From contig NZ_NEGC01000004.1 of the NCBI RefSeq assembly GCF_002135335.1, forward strand, positions 248,001-312,000: 64,000 nucleotides of DNA, in the 5' to 3' direction. Position 1 is the stretch's first letter. Every line of letters begins with the position of its first letter. Shown piece after piece: positions 54,504 to 64,000 of this stretch. Made by a program: the position numbers and the translations under genes. Below the pieces are notes generated by a model. It was not told where the DNA came from. It did no database searches and saw nothing but the letters and a program-made list of their open reading frames with translations. The stretch is from Acinetobacter sp. ANC 4470. Lineage in GTDB: Bacteria; Pseudomonadota; Gammaproteobacteria; Pseudomonadales; Moraxellaceae.

Positions 54504-55637
54504 TTAAAAAGAATCCTCACCCAACGTTTTACCAATGTGTCTATAGCTCATTTTTGAGCGTGAAAACTTAATTGGACATGCCAATTGAGGCTCTGTCTGT
54601 GCACTTCCTTCAGAAAGCGGAATATCGACTACCCATTGCCGTTGTTTTGCCAAAGGCGATGTTAATGCTTCATCTAATTGCAAAACAGGTTCTACACATA
54701 CATCTAGTCCTGCAAAAATAGATGACCATTCTGTAAAGGTCTTGGTTTTAATTTTTTCTTGCAGTACTTGCTTCACCAATTTTCGATCTGTTTCATCAAA
54801 AGAAGCGCCTTTTTCTAAAAGAACCGGCAATTCTAAAACAGTGGCTAAGCCTGACATAAACTGTGGTTCAAGACTGCCTACCGATAAATATCGACCATCT
54901 TGCGTTTGGTAATAATCATAAAAAGTTCCACCATTCAAATGACTCTTTTCAGCATATTGGGGAGTTTTCCCAGCCAGCGTCGCAGCAGCAGCCATATTAT
55001 TTAAAGTTACTGCACAATCCGTCATAGAAATATCAACATACTGCCCTTGCCCACTGCGTTGACGCTCAATCACAGCAGATAAAATCCCAATCACAGCATG
55101 TAAAGAACCACCTGCAACATCGGCAATTTGAACACCCATCGGTGGTGGACCACTGTCTTGTCGACCACTATGTCCTGCAATCCCAGAAAGTGCGAGATAA
55201 TTGATGTCATGACCCGCCTTATCTTTGTAAAGTCCTGTTTGCCCATACCCCGTAATGGAACAATAAATCAATCGTGGGTTAATTTTTGCCAGTGTCTGAT
55301 AGTCCAGACCTAATCGCTTCATCACATCAGGTCTAAACTGCTCAACCACAATATCAAAGTCAGCAATTTTACTCTTAATCAGTTCTATGTTTTGAGTATC
55401 TTTTAAATCTAAGGCTATAGATTGTTTATTACGATTCAAATAACTATGTGAAGTCGCTTGCCCATTGGCATACGGCGGGAGTAGACGAATCAGATCTGGA
55501 CGTGAAGGTGATTCGACATGAATCACTTCTGCACCTAAATCTGCCAAATACAATGTGGCAAATGGTCCAGGTAAAAGTGTAGAAAAATCGAGGACTTTTA
55601 ATCCTTTTAAAGCTGCATTCATGTTATTTTTACTCAT
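54504..55637 (-). CDS. CaiB/BaiF-family CoA-transferase or AMACR-like enzyme
   Basis: 377 residues of the class III CoA-transferase family. LKGLKVLDFSTLLPGPFATLYLADLGAEVI is the classical N-terminus, and the segment KAGHDINYLALSG holds H143 and D144 in the place of the catalytic pair. It most resembles alpha-methylacyl-CoA racemase and related CoA-transferases. The start could be ATG at codon 6. The gene is divergent from an AraC-type regulator (194 bases between starts), which may control it. Substrate unknown. Confidence 0.85.
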   Translation of the reverse strand: MSKNNMNAALKGLKVLDFSTLLPGPFATLYLADLGAEVIHVESPSRPDLIRLLPPYANGQATSHSYLNRNKQSIALDLKDTQNIELIKSKIADFDIVVEQFRPDVMKRLGLDYQTLAKINPRLIYCSITGYGQTGLYKDKAGHDINYLALSGIAGHSGRQDSGPPPMGVQIADVAGGSLHAVIGILSAVIERQRSGQGQYVDISMTDCAVTLNNMAAAATLAGKTPQYAEKSHLNGGTFYDYYQTQDGRYLSVGSLEPQFMSGLATVLELPVLLEKGASFDETDRKLVKQVLQEKIKTKTFTEWSSIFAGLDVCVEPVLQLDEALTSPLAKQRQWVVDIPLSEGSAQTEPQLACPIKFSRSKMSYRHIGKTLGEDSF

Positions 55638-55831
55638 TCTATGTTGATTTTTTACCCATATTAGAAATATAAAAGTAACAAAACAATGTCATGTTCAGCC
55701 ATTTACCTTGATCATTTCGGCAATTTAAGATGTAAACAAGGCAAAATATTTATTGTAAATTGCCACTCAAACAATTTTTAGCGTCATTTAGGTCAACTAA
55801 AGTGAATATAAAAGAGACTGAAGGATTTAAC

Positions 55832-56842
55832 ATGAGTCGCGATACGATTAGTATCCACTTCGTCAATGCGGCTCTCACAGGCGTCAAACGTCTAGGCATG
55901 GACGTTGAAACCTTATTGTCCCATGTCGGCATAGAGGCTGAGTTATTACGTCAGCCTAAAGCACGTATCTCCCCAGAACAGTACACCCGATTTATTAAAA
56001 TGTTGTGGATGGTGACCCAAGACGAACATATCGGCTTTGATATTCAGCCACGTCGTTTGGGCACTTTTGCCATTATGTGCCAGTTGATTATTCACGCGAA
56101 AACTTTAGGTGAGGCTTTGGAGCTTTCATCACAGTTTTATAAGCTCTTTGGTGATGAATGGTCGGTAACCCTTGAACGCGACAAACATGAAGCACGTCTG
56201 GTTCCGCTTATTCCAAAGAGCCTAGATCCAGATCACTTCATTACTGAAAGCATGCTGATGATTTGGCATGGTTTAGCCTCTTGGTTGATTGAACGCCGTC
56301 TTCCACTAGAACGTGTCCATTTTGGTTACCCTCGTCCTGCGCATGCAGATGAATACGATGCACTGTTCTTTGCACCTGTAATACAATTTGATTCACAGCG
56401 TACCGAAATTACCTTTGCCGCAGACTATCTAGATTTACCTCTGCGTCAAACAGAAGAAAATCTTGAAGAATTCCTAAAAGCAGCACCTGCTCAGCTTTTG
56501 GTTAAATTTAAAAACACCAACTCTTTAACTTCACGTATTCGTGACGTATTAAAAAGCCAAATTGGTGAAGAAATGCCAACCTTGAATGATGTCGCTTCGA
56601 TGCTCTATCTTTCACCGCAAACTTTGCGTCGTCGTTTGGCTGCGGAAGGTAAAAGTTATCAAGGCGTAAAAGATGCCTTACGCCGTGATGCTGCAATCCA
56701 TCTGTTATTGAATCCAAACTTAACACTAGAAGATGTAGCACAACAAGTTGGCTTTAGTGAAACCAGTACCTTCCACCGTGCATTTAAGAAATGGACAGGT
56801 GTAACACCGGGACTGTACCGTCAATTACACGGCTATCATTAA
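55832..56842 (+). CDS. AraC-family transcriptional regulator
   Basis: 336 residues from the ATG at 55832 with AAGGA seven bases upstream; the frame extends 24 codons further without a site. The N-terminal part is a ligand domain of the Arabinose_bd type (ISPEQYTRFIKMLWMVTQDE; GTFAIMCQLIIHAKTLGEAL). The C-terminal HTH reads LNDVASMLYLSPQTLRRRLA and EDVAQQVGFSETSTFHRAFK, then WTGVTPGLYR. Relatives include OruR/ArgR-like and fatty-acid or amino-acid catabolism regulators. It is placed to control the divergent CoA-transferase gene, the downstream genes, or both. Confidence 0.9.
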   Translation: MSRDTISIHFVNAALTGVKRLGMDVETLLSHVGIEAELLRQPKARISPEQYTRFIKMLWMVTQDEHIGFDIQPRRLGTFAIMCQLIIHAKTLGEALELSSQFYKLFGDEWSVTLERDKHEARLVPLIPKSLDPDHFITESMLMIWHGLASWLIERRLPLERVHFGYPRPAHADEYDALFFAPVIQFDSQRTEITFAADYLDLPLRQTEENLEEFLKAAPAQLLVKFKNTNSLTSRIRDVLKSQIGEEMPTLNDVASMLYLSPQTLRRRLAAEGKSYQGVKDALRRDAAIHLLLNPNLTLEDVAQQVGFSETSTFHRAFKKWTGVTPGLYRQLHGYH

Positions 56843-56868
56843 TCTTTTAAATTCATCATAGTTTCTCC

Positions 56869-56896
56869 GCCCAGATCATGTATCTGGGCTTTTTTA
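56869..56896 (+). terminator. terminator of the araC-like gene
   Basis: GCCCAGAT-CATGT-ATCTGGGC followed by TTTTTT. Its T-run reaches the last bases of the convergent Nudix gene. Confidence 0.88.
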
Positions 56897-57337
56897 TGTC
56901 CCTTCTATTAACGGAAACAGCAACAGACTAATTCCATCTGGATAAATTGGATCATTCAAAATATCCAGCTGCGTTTGGCTATACCAAGCAGCGGTATAAC
57001 ATGCGCCATTCGATTCCACACCGCATAGCTCTGACATGTTGTAAACAGCTTGGCTGACAAAATCAGCACTATAAACAAAAACAATTTCATGGCCTTGCTG
57101 CCCATCAAAAGTGAAAATATTTTCAAAAATTTGATGCAACTGTACATTGCAGATCTGCTGTTGAATTTCTTCCATCACTTCGCGCTGAATAGCCTCTACA
57201 GCACGTTCACCAAATTCTACTCCACCACCAATAGGCATTAAATAATGTTCATTCTTTTTTGGATCAAAAGCTTGTGCCAAGAGCACTCGATCATCATGCC
57301 TAAACAGGCAGACTGCTTTTGCCCGAATATTTCTCAT
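56894..57337 (-). CDS. Nudix hydrolase
   Basis: 147 residues. The Nudix box is complete from G38: GGVEFGERAVEAIQREVMEE, with E44, R52, E53, E56 and E57 in the metal-binding pattern Gx5Ex7REUxEE. Such enzymes hydrolyse nucleoside diphosphates linked to another group. Substrate unknown. It is transcribed alone on the minus strand, with its last bases overlapping the araC terminator. Confidence 0.88.
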   Translation of the reverse strand: MRNIRAKAVCLFRHDDRVLLAQAFDPKKNEHYLMPIGGGVEFGERAVEAIQREVMEEIQQQICNVQLHQIFENIFTFDGQQGHEIVFVYSADFVSQAVYNMSELCGVESNGACYTAAWYSQTQLDILNDPIYPDGISLLLFPLIEGT

Positions 57338-57547
57338 TTGATCAACTCCGCATTATGATGGTGCTTGCTGCAATTTAAGCCCTCTTCAATCTATTGCAAA
57401 ATAAATTCGGCTAAAGTGCTACATTAAACCGTTTCAGACTTGGCAAGAAACTTCAAATGATCTGATTCGTTCTGGTCATTGCACTTCAAAAAATTATCAT
57501 TACACTCAAAATCATAACAATTTTAAATTTATTATAAAGGAACAACT

Positions 57548-58753
57548 ATGAGCGAGGCCTACATCATTGATGCCATTCGCACACCACGCGGAAAAGGGAA
57601 AAAAGACGGTTCACTGTATGAAGTGAAACCCATCACCCTACTCACCACATTGCTCAATGAACTGAAAGATCGTCACCAACTGGATACCTCTAAAGTCGAT
57701 GACATTGTGTTGGGCTGTGTCACCCCAATTGGTGATCAAGGTTCTGATATTGCCAAAACGGCTGCCATTGCGGCAGGTTGGGACAATGATGTTGCTGGCG
57801 TACAAATTAACCGTTTCTGTGCCTCAGGACTCGAGGCAGTTAATATGGCTGCACAAAAAGTCCGTTCAGGATGGGAAGATATTGTGGTTGCCGGTGGAGT
57901 TGAGTCGATGTCTCGCGTGCCGATGGGTTCAGACGGCGGCCCTTGGGCACTGGATCCTGAAACCAACATGGCAGCAAACTTTGTTCCCCAAGGAATTGGT
58001 GCAGATTTAATTGCAACAATTGATGGTTATACGCGTTCTGATGTCGATAATTTTGCCGAGAACTCACAAAAGAAAGCCGCTGCTGCACAAGCCAAAGGTT
58101 ATTTTAATCAATCGATTATCCCTGTAAAAGATAAAGCAGGCGTCATTATTTTAGCTAAAGATGAATTTATTAAACCCAATACCACTGCGGAAGGTTTAGC
58201 AAAACTCAATCCTAGCTTTGCCATGATGGGACAAATGGGTTTCGATGCCATCGCCCTACAAAAATATCCTGAAGTTCAAAATATTAACCATGTGCATCAT
58301 GCAGGGAATTCATCAGGCATTGTCGATGGCGCTGCACTTGTTTTGTTGGCTTCTGAAAAAGCAGTTAAGGAGCAAGGGCTAAAACCGCGTGCCAAAGTTT
58401 TGGCAACGGCATTGGTCGGTAGTGACCCGACTATCATGTTGACAGGCCCTGCACCTGCTGCACGTAAAGCTTTAGCCAAAGCAGGCTTAACGATTAATGA
58501 TATTGACCTGTTTGAAGTCAATGAAGCTTTTGCTGCGGTGGTGATGCGTTTTATCACAGAACTTAAGGTTGATCCTGCCAAAGTCAATGTTAATGGTGGT
58601 GCAATTGCAATGGGACATCCACTGGGTGCAACAGGCGCAATGATTTTAGGCACATTGCTAGATGAGTTGGAACGTCAAGGCAAAAAGCGTGGCCTTGCAA
58701 CATTGTGTGTTGGTGGTGGTATGGGTATCGCAACGATTATTGAGTTGGTATAA
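57548..58753 (+). CDS. fadA: acetyl-CoA C-acyltransferase, FadA/FadI-like thiolase
   Basis: 401 residues with AAGGA before the ATG. The catalytic cysteine is C91 ([10 protein letters not shown]), with H357 ([11 protein letters not shown]) and C387 (LCVGGGMG). It is the degradative thiolase of beta-oxidation, releasing acetyl-CoA. It is followed 11 bases later by a FadB-like multifunctional enzyme, which gives the order thiolase then FadB. The canonical E. coli order is fadBA, so this is a different operon type. A second fad copy elsewhere in the genome is likely, since these bacteria often carry several. Confidence 0.9.
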   Translation: MSEAYIIDAIRTPRGKGKKDGSLYEVKPITLLTTLLNELKDRHQLDTSKVDDIVLGCVTPIGDQGSDIAKTAAIAAGWDNDVAGVQINRFCASGLEAVNMAAQKVRSGWEDIVVAGGVESMSRVPMGSDGGPWALDPETNMAANFVPQGIGADLIATIDGYTRSDVDNFAENSQKKAAAAQAKGYFNQSIIPVKDKAGVIILAKDEFIKPNTTAEGLAKLNPSFAMMGQMGFDAIALQKYPEVQNINHVHHAGNSSGIVDGAALVLLASEKAVKEQGLKPRAKVLATALVGSDPTIMLTGPAPAARKALAKAGLTINDIDLFEVNEAFAAVVMRFITELKVDPAKVNVNGGAIAMGHPLGATGAMILGTLLDELERQGKKRGLATLCVGGGMGIATIIELV

Positions 58754-58764
58754 GGAGAACTATC

Positions 58765-60900
58765 ATGAGCGCAATTCAATATGAAAAAAATGCTGATAAT
58801 ATCGTCATTTTAACTTTAGATTCTCCAAACCAATCTGCCAACACCATGAACGCTGATTTCCGCGCAGCACTGGAAGATACCGTTTCCAAGCTACAAGCCG
58901 ATGCAGAAATTTCAGGCATTATTTTCCGTTCAGCGAAAAAAACTTTTTTTGCCGGTGGTGACCTCGATGAACTGATTCAAGCAGAGCCAGAGCATGCCAC
59001 AGCATTCTTTAACATGATTGAAGAGATGAAAGCCAAACTGCGTTATATCGAAACGCGTGGAATTCCTGTGGTCGCAGCCTTAAATGGTACGGCTCTGGGT
59101 GGCGGTTGGGAACTGGCTTTAGGCTGCCATCATCGTATTGCCTTAAATGATGCTAAAGCCAAGTTTGGCTTACCCGAAGTCACGCTAGGTTTACTACCAG
59201 GCGGTGGCGGTATCGTGCGTATGGTGCGCCTACTTGGTCTGCAAAATGCTTTTCCTTTCCTGATAGAAGGCAAACAATTTACGGTTGATAAAGCCAAGTC
59301 CTTAGGCTTAATCCACGATACGGCTGAGTCTGAAGAAGAACTCTTCGAAAAAGCATTGGCTTGGGTCAAAGCCAATCCAATATCGCAACAACCTTTTGAT
59401 GTAAAAGGCTATAAAATCCCAGGTGGTGATCCCAAAACACCTGCTGTTGCTCAAGTGCTTGCGATTGCTCCCGCCATGCTACGCGATAAAACCAAAGGGT
59501 GTTACCCTGCGCCTGAAGCCATCATGGCCGCAGCCGTTGAAGGTGCTCAAGTTGATGTCGATACTGCACTGACCATTGAGTCTCGTTACTTTACTTACCT
59601 TGCCACAAGTCAAATTTCCAAAAATATGATTGGAACATTCTGGCACGGATTAAATGCAATTAAGTCTGGTGCAAGCCGTCCTAAAGATATCGCGAAATGG
59701 CAAGCAACAAAAGTCGGTGTACTTGGTGCAGGTATGATGGGTGCAGGTATTGCCTATACAACGGCAAGTAAAGGCATTCAAGTTGTACTCAAGGATGTTA
59801 CGCTGGAAAATGCAGAAAAAGGCAAAGCCTATAGCCAAAAACTGCTAGATAAAAAAGTATCACAAGGTCGGATGACTGCCGAAAAACGTGAGCAAGTTTT
59901 AGCGTTTATTACGGCAACAGCATCTGCTGAGGAGTTACAAGGCTGTGATTTAATTATTGAAGCAGTTTTTGAAAATCCAAAACTAAAAGCCAAAGTCACC
60001 CAAGAAGCTGAAAGCTATTTGATCGATGATGGTGTTATGGCTTCCAATACCTCGACCCTGCCGATTACAGAACTTGCCAAAGCCTCTAAAGACGATAGCC
60101 ATTTTATTGGTCTACATTTCTTTAGCCCTGTCGACAAAATGCAACTGGTTGAAATTATTAAAGGTAAAAACACCTCAGCTGAAACATTAGCCAAAGCGTA
60201 TGACTATGTACAGCAAATTGGCAAAATACCGATTGTGGTCAATGACAGTCGTGGTTTCTTTACCAGTCGCGTATTTGGTACCTTTGTTCAAGAAGGCTTA
60301 CGTTTACTCGCGGAAGGGGTTCATCCTGCTAAAATTGAAATGGCAGCCCTTAAAGCAGGCATGCCTATAGGACCACTTGCTATTCAAGATGAGGTGTCTC
60401 TGACCTTATCTGAACATATAGCAAATGAGACCCGTAAAGCCCTGCAAGCTGAAGGCAAAGACCTACCTCGCTCAGGTGCAGATGATGTGATTGAAACCAT
60501 GATTCATCAATTTCAACGTAAAGGTAAAGCTGCGGGTGCGGGTTTCTATGAATATCCTGAAAATGCCAAAAAACATTTATGGGATGGCTTAAGCCACTGG
60601 AAAAAAGACACGGATATTTCAGAACAGGAAATGATTGATCGCTTCCTGTTTGTACAGTCTTTAGATACTTTGCGATGTTTTGAAGAAGGTGTTTTAGAAT
60701 CCGTGGTCGATGCCAATGTCGGTTCTATTTTTGGTATTGGTTTTGCGCCTTGGACAGGTGGTGCATTGCAGTTTCTCAATCAATATGGTTTAGAAAAAGC
60801 CTTAATCCGTGCCAATACACTGCAAGCGAAATACGGTGAGCGTTTTAAAGCACCACAACTACTGATAGATAAAGCACATACTGGCGAAAAAATTGCATAA
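58765..60900 (+). CDS. fadB: multifunctional 3-hydroxyacyl-CoA dehydrogenase/enoyl-CoA hydratase
   Basis: 711 residues. The N-terminal crotonase half has E116 (GGGWELALG) and E138 (FGLPEVTLG), the two hydratase glutamates. The dehydrogenase half has the NAD loop GAGMMGAG (G321, G323, G326) and H451 in LHFFSPVDKMQLVEII. A C-terminal HAD domain follows (AAGAGFYEYP). It converts enoyl-CoA to 3-ketoacyl-CoA for the thiolase encoded directly upstream. A possible hairpin lies after the stop at 60921-60963. Confidence 0.93.
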   Translation: MSAIQYEKNADNIVILTLDSPNQSANTMNADFRAALEDTVSKLQADAEISGIIFRSAKKTFFAGGDLDELIQAEPEHATAFFNMIEEMKAKLRYIETRGIPVVAALNGTALGGGWELALGCHHRIALNDAKAKFGLPEVTLGLLPGGGGIVRMVRLLGLQNAFPFLIEGKQFTVDKAKSLGLIHDTAESEEELFEKALAWVKANPISQQPFDVKGYKIPGGDPKTPAVAQVLAIAPAMLRDKTKGCYPAPEAIMAAAVEGAQVDVDTALTIESRYFTYLATSQISKNMIGTFWHGLNAIKSGASRPKDIAKWQATKVGVLGAGMMGAGIAYTTASKGIQVVLKDVTLENAEKGKAYSQKLLDKKVSQGRMTAEKREQVLAFITATASAEELQGCDLIIEAVFENPKLKAKVTQEAESYLIDDGVMASNTSTLPITELAKASKDDSHFIGLHFFSPVDKMQLVEIIKGKNTSAETLAKAYDYVQQIGKIPIVVNDSRGFFTSRVFGTFVQEGLRLLAEGVHPAKIEMAALKAGMPIGPLAIQDEVSLTLSEHIANETRKALQAEGKDLPRSGADDVIETMIHQFQRKGKAAGAGFYEYPENAKKHLWDGLSHWKKDTDISEQEMIDRFLFVQSLDTLRCFEEGVLESVVDANVGSIFGIGFAPWTGGALQFLNQYGLEKALIRANTLQAKYGERFKAPQLLIDKAHTGEKIA

Positions 60901-60920
60901 TATCTGCTGATAAATACACA

Positions 60921-60963
60921 ATATGATCGCTCTTTTTTCCATTCAAGATTAGGGCGATCATAT
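60921..60963 (+). terminator. possible hairpin after fadB
   Basis: ATATGATCGC and GCGATCATAT (10 bp, perfect) with a 23-base loop lie just past the stop; a T-run follows a few bases later. It may be the terminator of the fad operon, though the long loop is unusual. Confidence 0.4.
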
Positions 60964-61189
60964 CTCAATCATTTTTTCTCATTCAAAACACATCTCCACC
61001 TTTGATGTTCTTATGTTCAAAGTAGATATAAATTTGGTCATATTTAAAATAAAAATCAGGATTTTAATATTGACTTTAATCTCTTACTTAAATAAAAGGG
61101 TTCAGTCATTTATTCATCGGCTTTCAAACAATAATGTGTTATAAAGTTACATAATTCTGATTTATTTTTATCCATTTTGGTATTTTCTC

Positions 61190-61522
61190 ATGACTGATAA
61201 CACTTCTCCTGAAAAATCGCCTTGGGGTTGGAAAGCCCTCATTATCGCTTTTATTTTAAGTGCTTTTTTCCTCGGCTTTTTCTATCTTGCTATAAGCAAC
61301 GAACCTGATTACATGCCAAGTCAGAAGCGTGCTGAGAGCAATCAGACCGCTTTTAAAAATGCACCAGTCATGTCTCAAGAAGCACTGACTGAAGCTGAAA
61401 AACAAAAAAATCTAAGTGAGGCAAGTGCGTCAGCAACCACAGAAGCTCCTCATATGCCGGCAGACGAGCATGCTGGGATGGCAGAAAATAAAACAGCAAC
61501 AGAATCTGAACAGGGTCATTAA
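61190..61522 (+). CDS. small single-helix membrane protein
   Basis: 110 residues. A short cytoplasmic start precedes one transmembrane helix (about 15-36, ALIIAFILSAFFLGFFYLAI). A long Ala/Glu/Thr/Met-rich tail follows, with several MP and HM pairs (EAPHMPADEHAGMAE) that could bind metals. No family was recognised. It stands alone with its own terminator. Confidence 0.7.
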   Translation: MTDNTSPEKSPWGWKALIIAFILSAFFLGFFYLAISNEPDYMPSQKRAESNQTAFKNAPVMSQEALTEAEKQKNLSEASASATTEAPHMPADEHAGMAENKTATESEQGH

Positions 61523-61539
61523 TTTTTAGATTCATCAAA

Positions 61540-61570
61540 TAAAAGCCACGAAAAGTGGCTTTTATTTTTT
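61540..61570 (+). terminator. bidirectional terminator
   Basis: AAAAGCCAC-GAAAA-GTGGCTTTT followed by ATTTTTT. Between the plus-strand small membrane gene and the minus-strand GNAT gene. Confidence 0.85.
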
Positions 61571-61587
61571 CAAAATCAATCATTCCA

Positions 61588-62013
61588 TCAAGCAAATAAA
61601 AGCCTCATATCTACATGTGGAATGCCACAATCCAAATATTCATCGCCCTGAACTTTAAAACCCAAACTTTCATAAAATGCGATGGCATGAACCTGTGCCG
61701 ACAACTTTAAAAATTCACGTTGTTCATGTTTCGCCTGCTGAATAATTTCAAGCATCAACACACGACCAACGCCCTTGCCACGATATTCCTTAAGTACAGC
61801 CACACGCCCGACACTGTTATTTTTCAAAAGTCGTGCCGTAGCAATCGGCTGATGCTGATCTAAAACCACAAAATGTAAAGAAATGGCATCTTCTGCATCC
61901 CATTCATCTTCAGGTGCAATTTGTTGTTCTTGAATAAACACCGTCTCACGAATGTATTTGGCATCTTGCTGTAAATCAGTCCACAGACCTGAATATATCT
62001 TAAACTCTGACAT
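61588..62013 (-). CDS. GNAT-family N-acetyltransferase
   Basis: 141 residues. VAVLKEYRGKGVGRVLMLEII holds the acetyl-CoA loop (RGKGVG, of the Q/RxxGxG/A pattern), and AIAFYESLGFKVQGDEYLDCGIPHVDM is the typical C-terminal end of the ElaA/YjcF-like branch. Transfers an acetyl group to an amine; acceptor unknown. A separate unit between the two neighbours, with no overlap. Confidence 0.88.
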   Translation of the reverse strand: MSEFKIYSGLWTDLQQDAKYIRETVFIQEQQIAPEDEWDAEDAISLHFVVLDQHQPIATARLLKNNSVGRVAVLKEYRGKGVGRVLMLEIIQQAKHEQREFLKLSAQVHAIAFYESLGFKVQGDEYLDCGIPHVDMRLLFA

Positions 62014-62070
62014 TACAATTTTTTATCCTAGAACTAAAAGCAACTTGAACACTATTTTTAACAACTTAAA

Positions 62071-63297
62071 TTAACACTTTTCGCCAATATTTTGCTGATC
62101 CCACTGATGATTCAGTAACAATTCAAGTGAATGTTTTTGAATACCATACATTTGTTTTAACGCCACAATTTGCGCTAAAACTGCCTGATCAGGTGCTTCA
62201 AAATCTTGACGTTTGGTCGCCAAAATCATTTTATTTTTACTGGTATGTTCCAAAGCCACAAACTCAAAAACTTTGGTTTCATAGCCATAGGCTTTTAACA
62301 ATAAGGCACGAATGGTATCGGTCAGCATTTCCGCTTGTTGTCCAGCATGAATCCCAAATTGCAACATCGGCTTCAACACAGCTGGACTTTGCATTTGTGG
62401 ACGTAATTCTTTATGGCAACACGGCGCGCACATAATCATTTGGGCATTTAAACGAATTCCTGTATGAATGGCAAAATCCGTGGCCACGTCACAGGCATGT
62501 AGTGCAATCATCACATCTAAGTGTTCAGGTTGATAGGTTCGGACATCACCTTGGAAAAAATCCAGTTGCGTAAATTGCGATTCTTGCACCACCTTTTGAC
62601 AAAATTCGACCATTTTAGGGTTCAGCTCGACCCCAGTGACAAATGGCGTTTGACCTTGTTTGGCTAAATAGTCATATAAAGCAAAGGTCAGATAACCTTT
62701 ACCCGAACCAAAATCAACCACACGTAAAGTATGCTCTTGCGGCGTAATTTGAGCTAAAGCACCTGAAAAAATTTCCACAAATTTATTAATCTGTTTCCAC
62801 TTACGCGCCATGCTTGGAATAATTTGTGCTTTGTTGTCGGTAATCCCTAACGGTTGTAAAAAATAACTGTCTTGATCAACATAACGATGCTTGGCACGAT
62901 CATGCCCCTGTTGGTGTTCTAAAGTCTGAGACTTTGCTACAGCTTGATTTTTAGTGACCGTTAACATGGCTTTTTTCTTATTCTTTTTCAGTTGTAGCTC
63001 CTCGGTACTGGTAAAAAGATTGGCTTGCTTACAGTGTGCCAATAAATTTTGAATGAGTTGCTGCGCTTCTGCCAAAGGATAGTTTTTCGTGACATCCTGA
63101 GTCTTATAACGATACAGGCCACTTAAAACAGGCTGATCTTGTAATAAAATAACGCGTAACGTGATTTTCTCTAAATGTTCTAATTCACCTTTATATTGGC
63201 TCAGAATTATTCGATCAAAACTTTGTGTTTCAATAGCTTGCTGAAAGGCATCTAAGAATTGTTGTTCCTGAATAAAAGAAGAAGCCAATTGCGACAT
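62071..63297 (-). CDS. SAM-dependent methyltransferase, METTL25/RRNAD1-like domain
   Basis: 408 residues. The SAM loop RVVDFGSGKGYLTFALYDYL is followed by GVELNPKMVEFCQKV and then IALHACDVATDFAIHTGI and MCAPCCHKEL, the last a His/Cys-rich segment shared with the Methyltransf_32 (METTL25) group. The N-terminal third is poorly conserved and charged (ELQLKKNKKKAML). The natural substrate is unknown, with RNA or a small molecule both possible. A single-gene unit. Confidence 0.85.
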   Translation of the reverse strand: MSQLASSFIQEQQFLDAFQQAIETQSFDRIILSQYKGELEHLEKITLRVILLQDQPVLSGLYRYKTQDVTKNYPLAEAQQLIQNLLAHCKQANLFTSTEELQLKKNKKKAMLTVTKNQAVAKSQTLEHQQGHDRAKHRYVDQDSYFLQPLGITDNKAQIIPSMARKWKQINKFVEIFSGALAQITPQEHTLRVVDFGSGKGYLTFALYDYLAKQGQTPFVTGVELNPKMVEFCQKVVQESQFTQLDFFQGDVRTYQPEHLDVMIALHACDVATDFAIHTGIRLNAQMIMCAPCCHKELRPQMQSPAVLKPMLQFGIHAGQQAEMLTDTIRALLLKAYGYETKVFEFVALEHTSKNKMILATKRQDFEAPDQAVLAQIVALKQMYGIQKHSLELLLNHQWDQQNIGEKC

Positions 63298-63398
63298 GAA
63301 GATAACTCGAATAAATTAAGCTGTGAGTGTAAAACTTCTTACTTTAAAGGTAAAATCTCATTACTATACAAATGTATTTTTAATTATAGAAATCAACC

Positions 63399-64000
63399 AT
63401 GACGTCTTTCAATATTCAATCTTACGATCCACGTGAAGAGCAAATTAATGCAATGAGTCATGCACTTGGCGCAATACTCGCAGTTATTGCGAGTATCTTG
63501 CTGTTGATTAAAGGCAATTATTTACCACTAGGACAATTTCTGGGCTTATCTGTCTATGCGTTCAGTATGATCCTACTTTTTTCAAGTTCCGCCCTTTATC
63601 ACTTTGCCACTGACGACACCAAACGTTATTGGTACAAAAAACTGGATCACACCGCTATTTATTATTTGATTGCTGGAACCTATACCCCTTTTTTATCTAT
63701 CGCGCTTCCAACAACAAAGGCACATTACTTATTAATTGCGCTTTGGGTTATTGCTGTTATTGGTACACTATTCAAGTTAGTTTTCATCCATCGTTTTCAG
63801 AAAATTTCGCTCTTCGCTTATCTGCTGATGGGCTGGCTTGCCGTACTGGTCATGGATGATATGCAACGCTTTTTAAGTGAACAAGCTTTAACCTACCTCA
63901 TCATTGGCGGGCTTGCTTATACCATTGGTGCATTGTTTTATGCCTTAAAAAGAGTAAGATACACCCATGCTATCTGGCATGTTTTTGTATTGATTGGTGC
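63399..64000 (+). CDS. hemolysin III family membrane protein, N-terminal part
   Basis: The open frame from the ATG at 63399 runs off the window after 200 codons. YDPREEQINAMSHALGAILAVI is the characteristic hemolysin III/YqfA N-terminus, with the later SSALYHFA and the LDHTAIYYLIAGTYTPF segments, and at least six transmembrane helices. The conserved Ser/His/Asp set places it in the PAQR/CREST-like superfamily of membrane hydrolases or receptors. The cellular role in bacteria is unknown; the name hemolysin III is historical. Confidence 0.88.
   Translation, partial: MTSFNIQSYDPREEQINAMSHALGAILAVIASILLLIKGNYLPLGQFLGLSVYAFSMILLFSSSALYHFATDDTKRYWYKKLDHTAIYYLIAGTYTPFLSIALPTTKAHYLLIALWVIAVIGTLFKLVFIHRFQKISLFAYLLMGWLAVLVMDDMQRFLSEQALTYLIIGGLAYTIGALFYALKRVRYTHAIWHVFVLIG

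Overview
The window looks like a stretch of a gammaproteobacterial chromosome of the genus Acinetobacter. It is AT-rich. It carries an OmpA/Omp38-type porin, a membrane PQQ glucose dehydrogenase followed by an OprB porin, a tmRNA with an ANDESYALAA tag, a HemB of the Pseudomonas-like Mg type, and several small families typical of Moraxellaceae. Most of it is ordinary chromosomal backbone with short transcription units on both strands, nearly all ended by clear hairpin terminators. I see no intact insertion sequence, prophage, CRISPR array, tRNA or rRNA.

Region by region. 1-3.6 kb: a minus-strand catabolic cluster (quinone oxidoreductase, Fe(II)/2-oxoglutarate dioxygenase, beta-keto-acid cleavage enzyme, MFS importer cut by the window edge). 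4.0-9.5 kb: tmRNA, glycerol kinase, an EmrAB-type efflux pair and a thioesterase. 9.6-14.8 kb: hemB, a ThiO-like oxidase, a TIGR01777 epimerase-like protein, a membrane protein, a possible small RNA, a LysE exporter and a DIP1984 protein. 15-25.4 kb: the most eroded and accessory part, with a decayed IS5-family transposase, an RluA-type pseudouridine synthase broken by an internal deletion, many small single-gene units, and an AT-rich gene with a PD-(D/E)XK-like nuclease core placed directly behind the acnD terminator. 25.4-34.7 kb: acnD, ygfZ, a Sel1-repeat protein, an AEC transporter, an old-yellow-enzyme oxidoreductase and a TonB receptor. 34.7-43.7 kb: mutM-ppiC flanked by a family of small hairpin repeats, then mscL, typA, a xanthine permease, rsmC and a lysP-like permease. 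44-54.4 kb: ompA, a lone FimT/GspH pseudopilin, a thiolase, a PhnB-like protein, a siroheme sulfite reductase with its DUF934 partner, and gcd with oprB. 54.5-64 kb: a CoA-transferase divergent from an AraC regulator, a Nudix hydrolase, a fadA/fadB-like beta-oxidation operon, two small units, a METTL25-like methyltransferase and a hemolysin-III protein cut by the window end.

Functional links. The first cluster probably takes up and cleaves an unknown beta-keto acid made by the dioxygenase. gcd and oprB form a periplasmic glucose-oxidation module. cysI and the DUF934 gene are translationally coupled for sulfite reduction. The thiolase/FadB pair, the separate acetyl-CoA acetyltransferase, the CoA-transferase and AcnD (2-methylcitrate cycle) point to acyl-CoA and propionyl-CoA metabolism. 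Where an upstream in-frame start had no ribosome binding site or lay outside the family's usual N-terminus, I moved the start downstream and say so.
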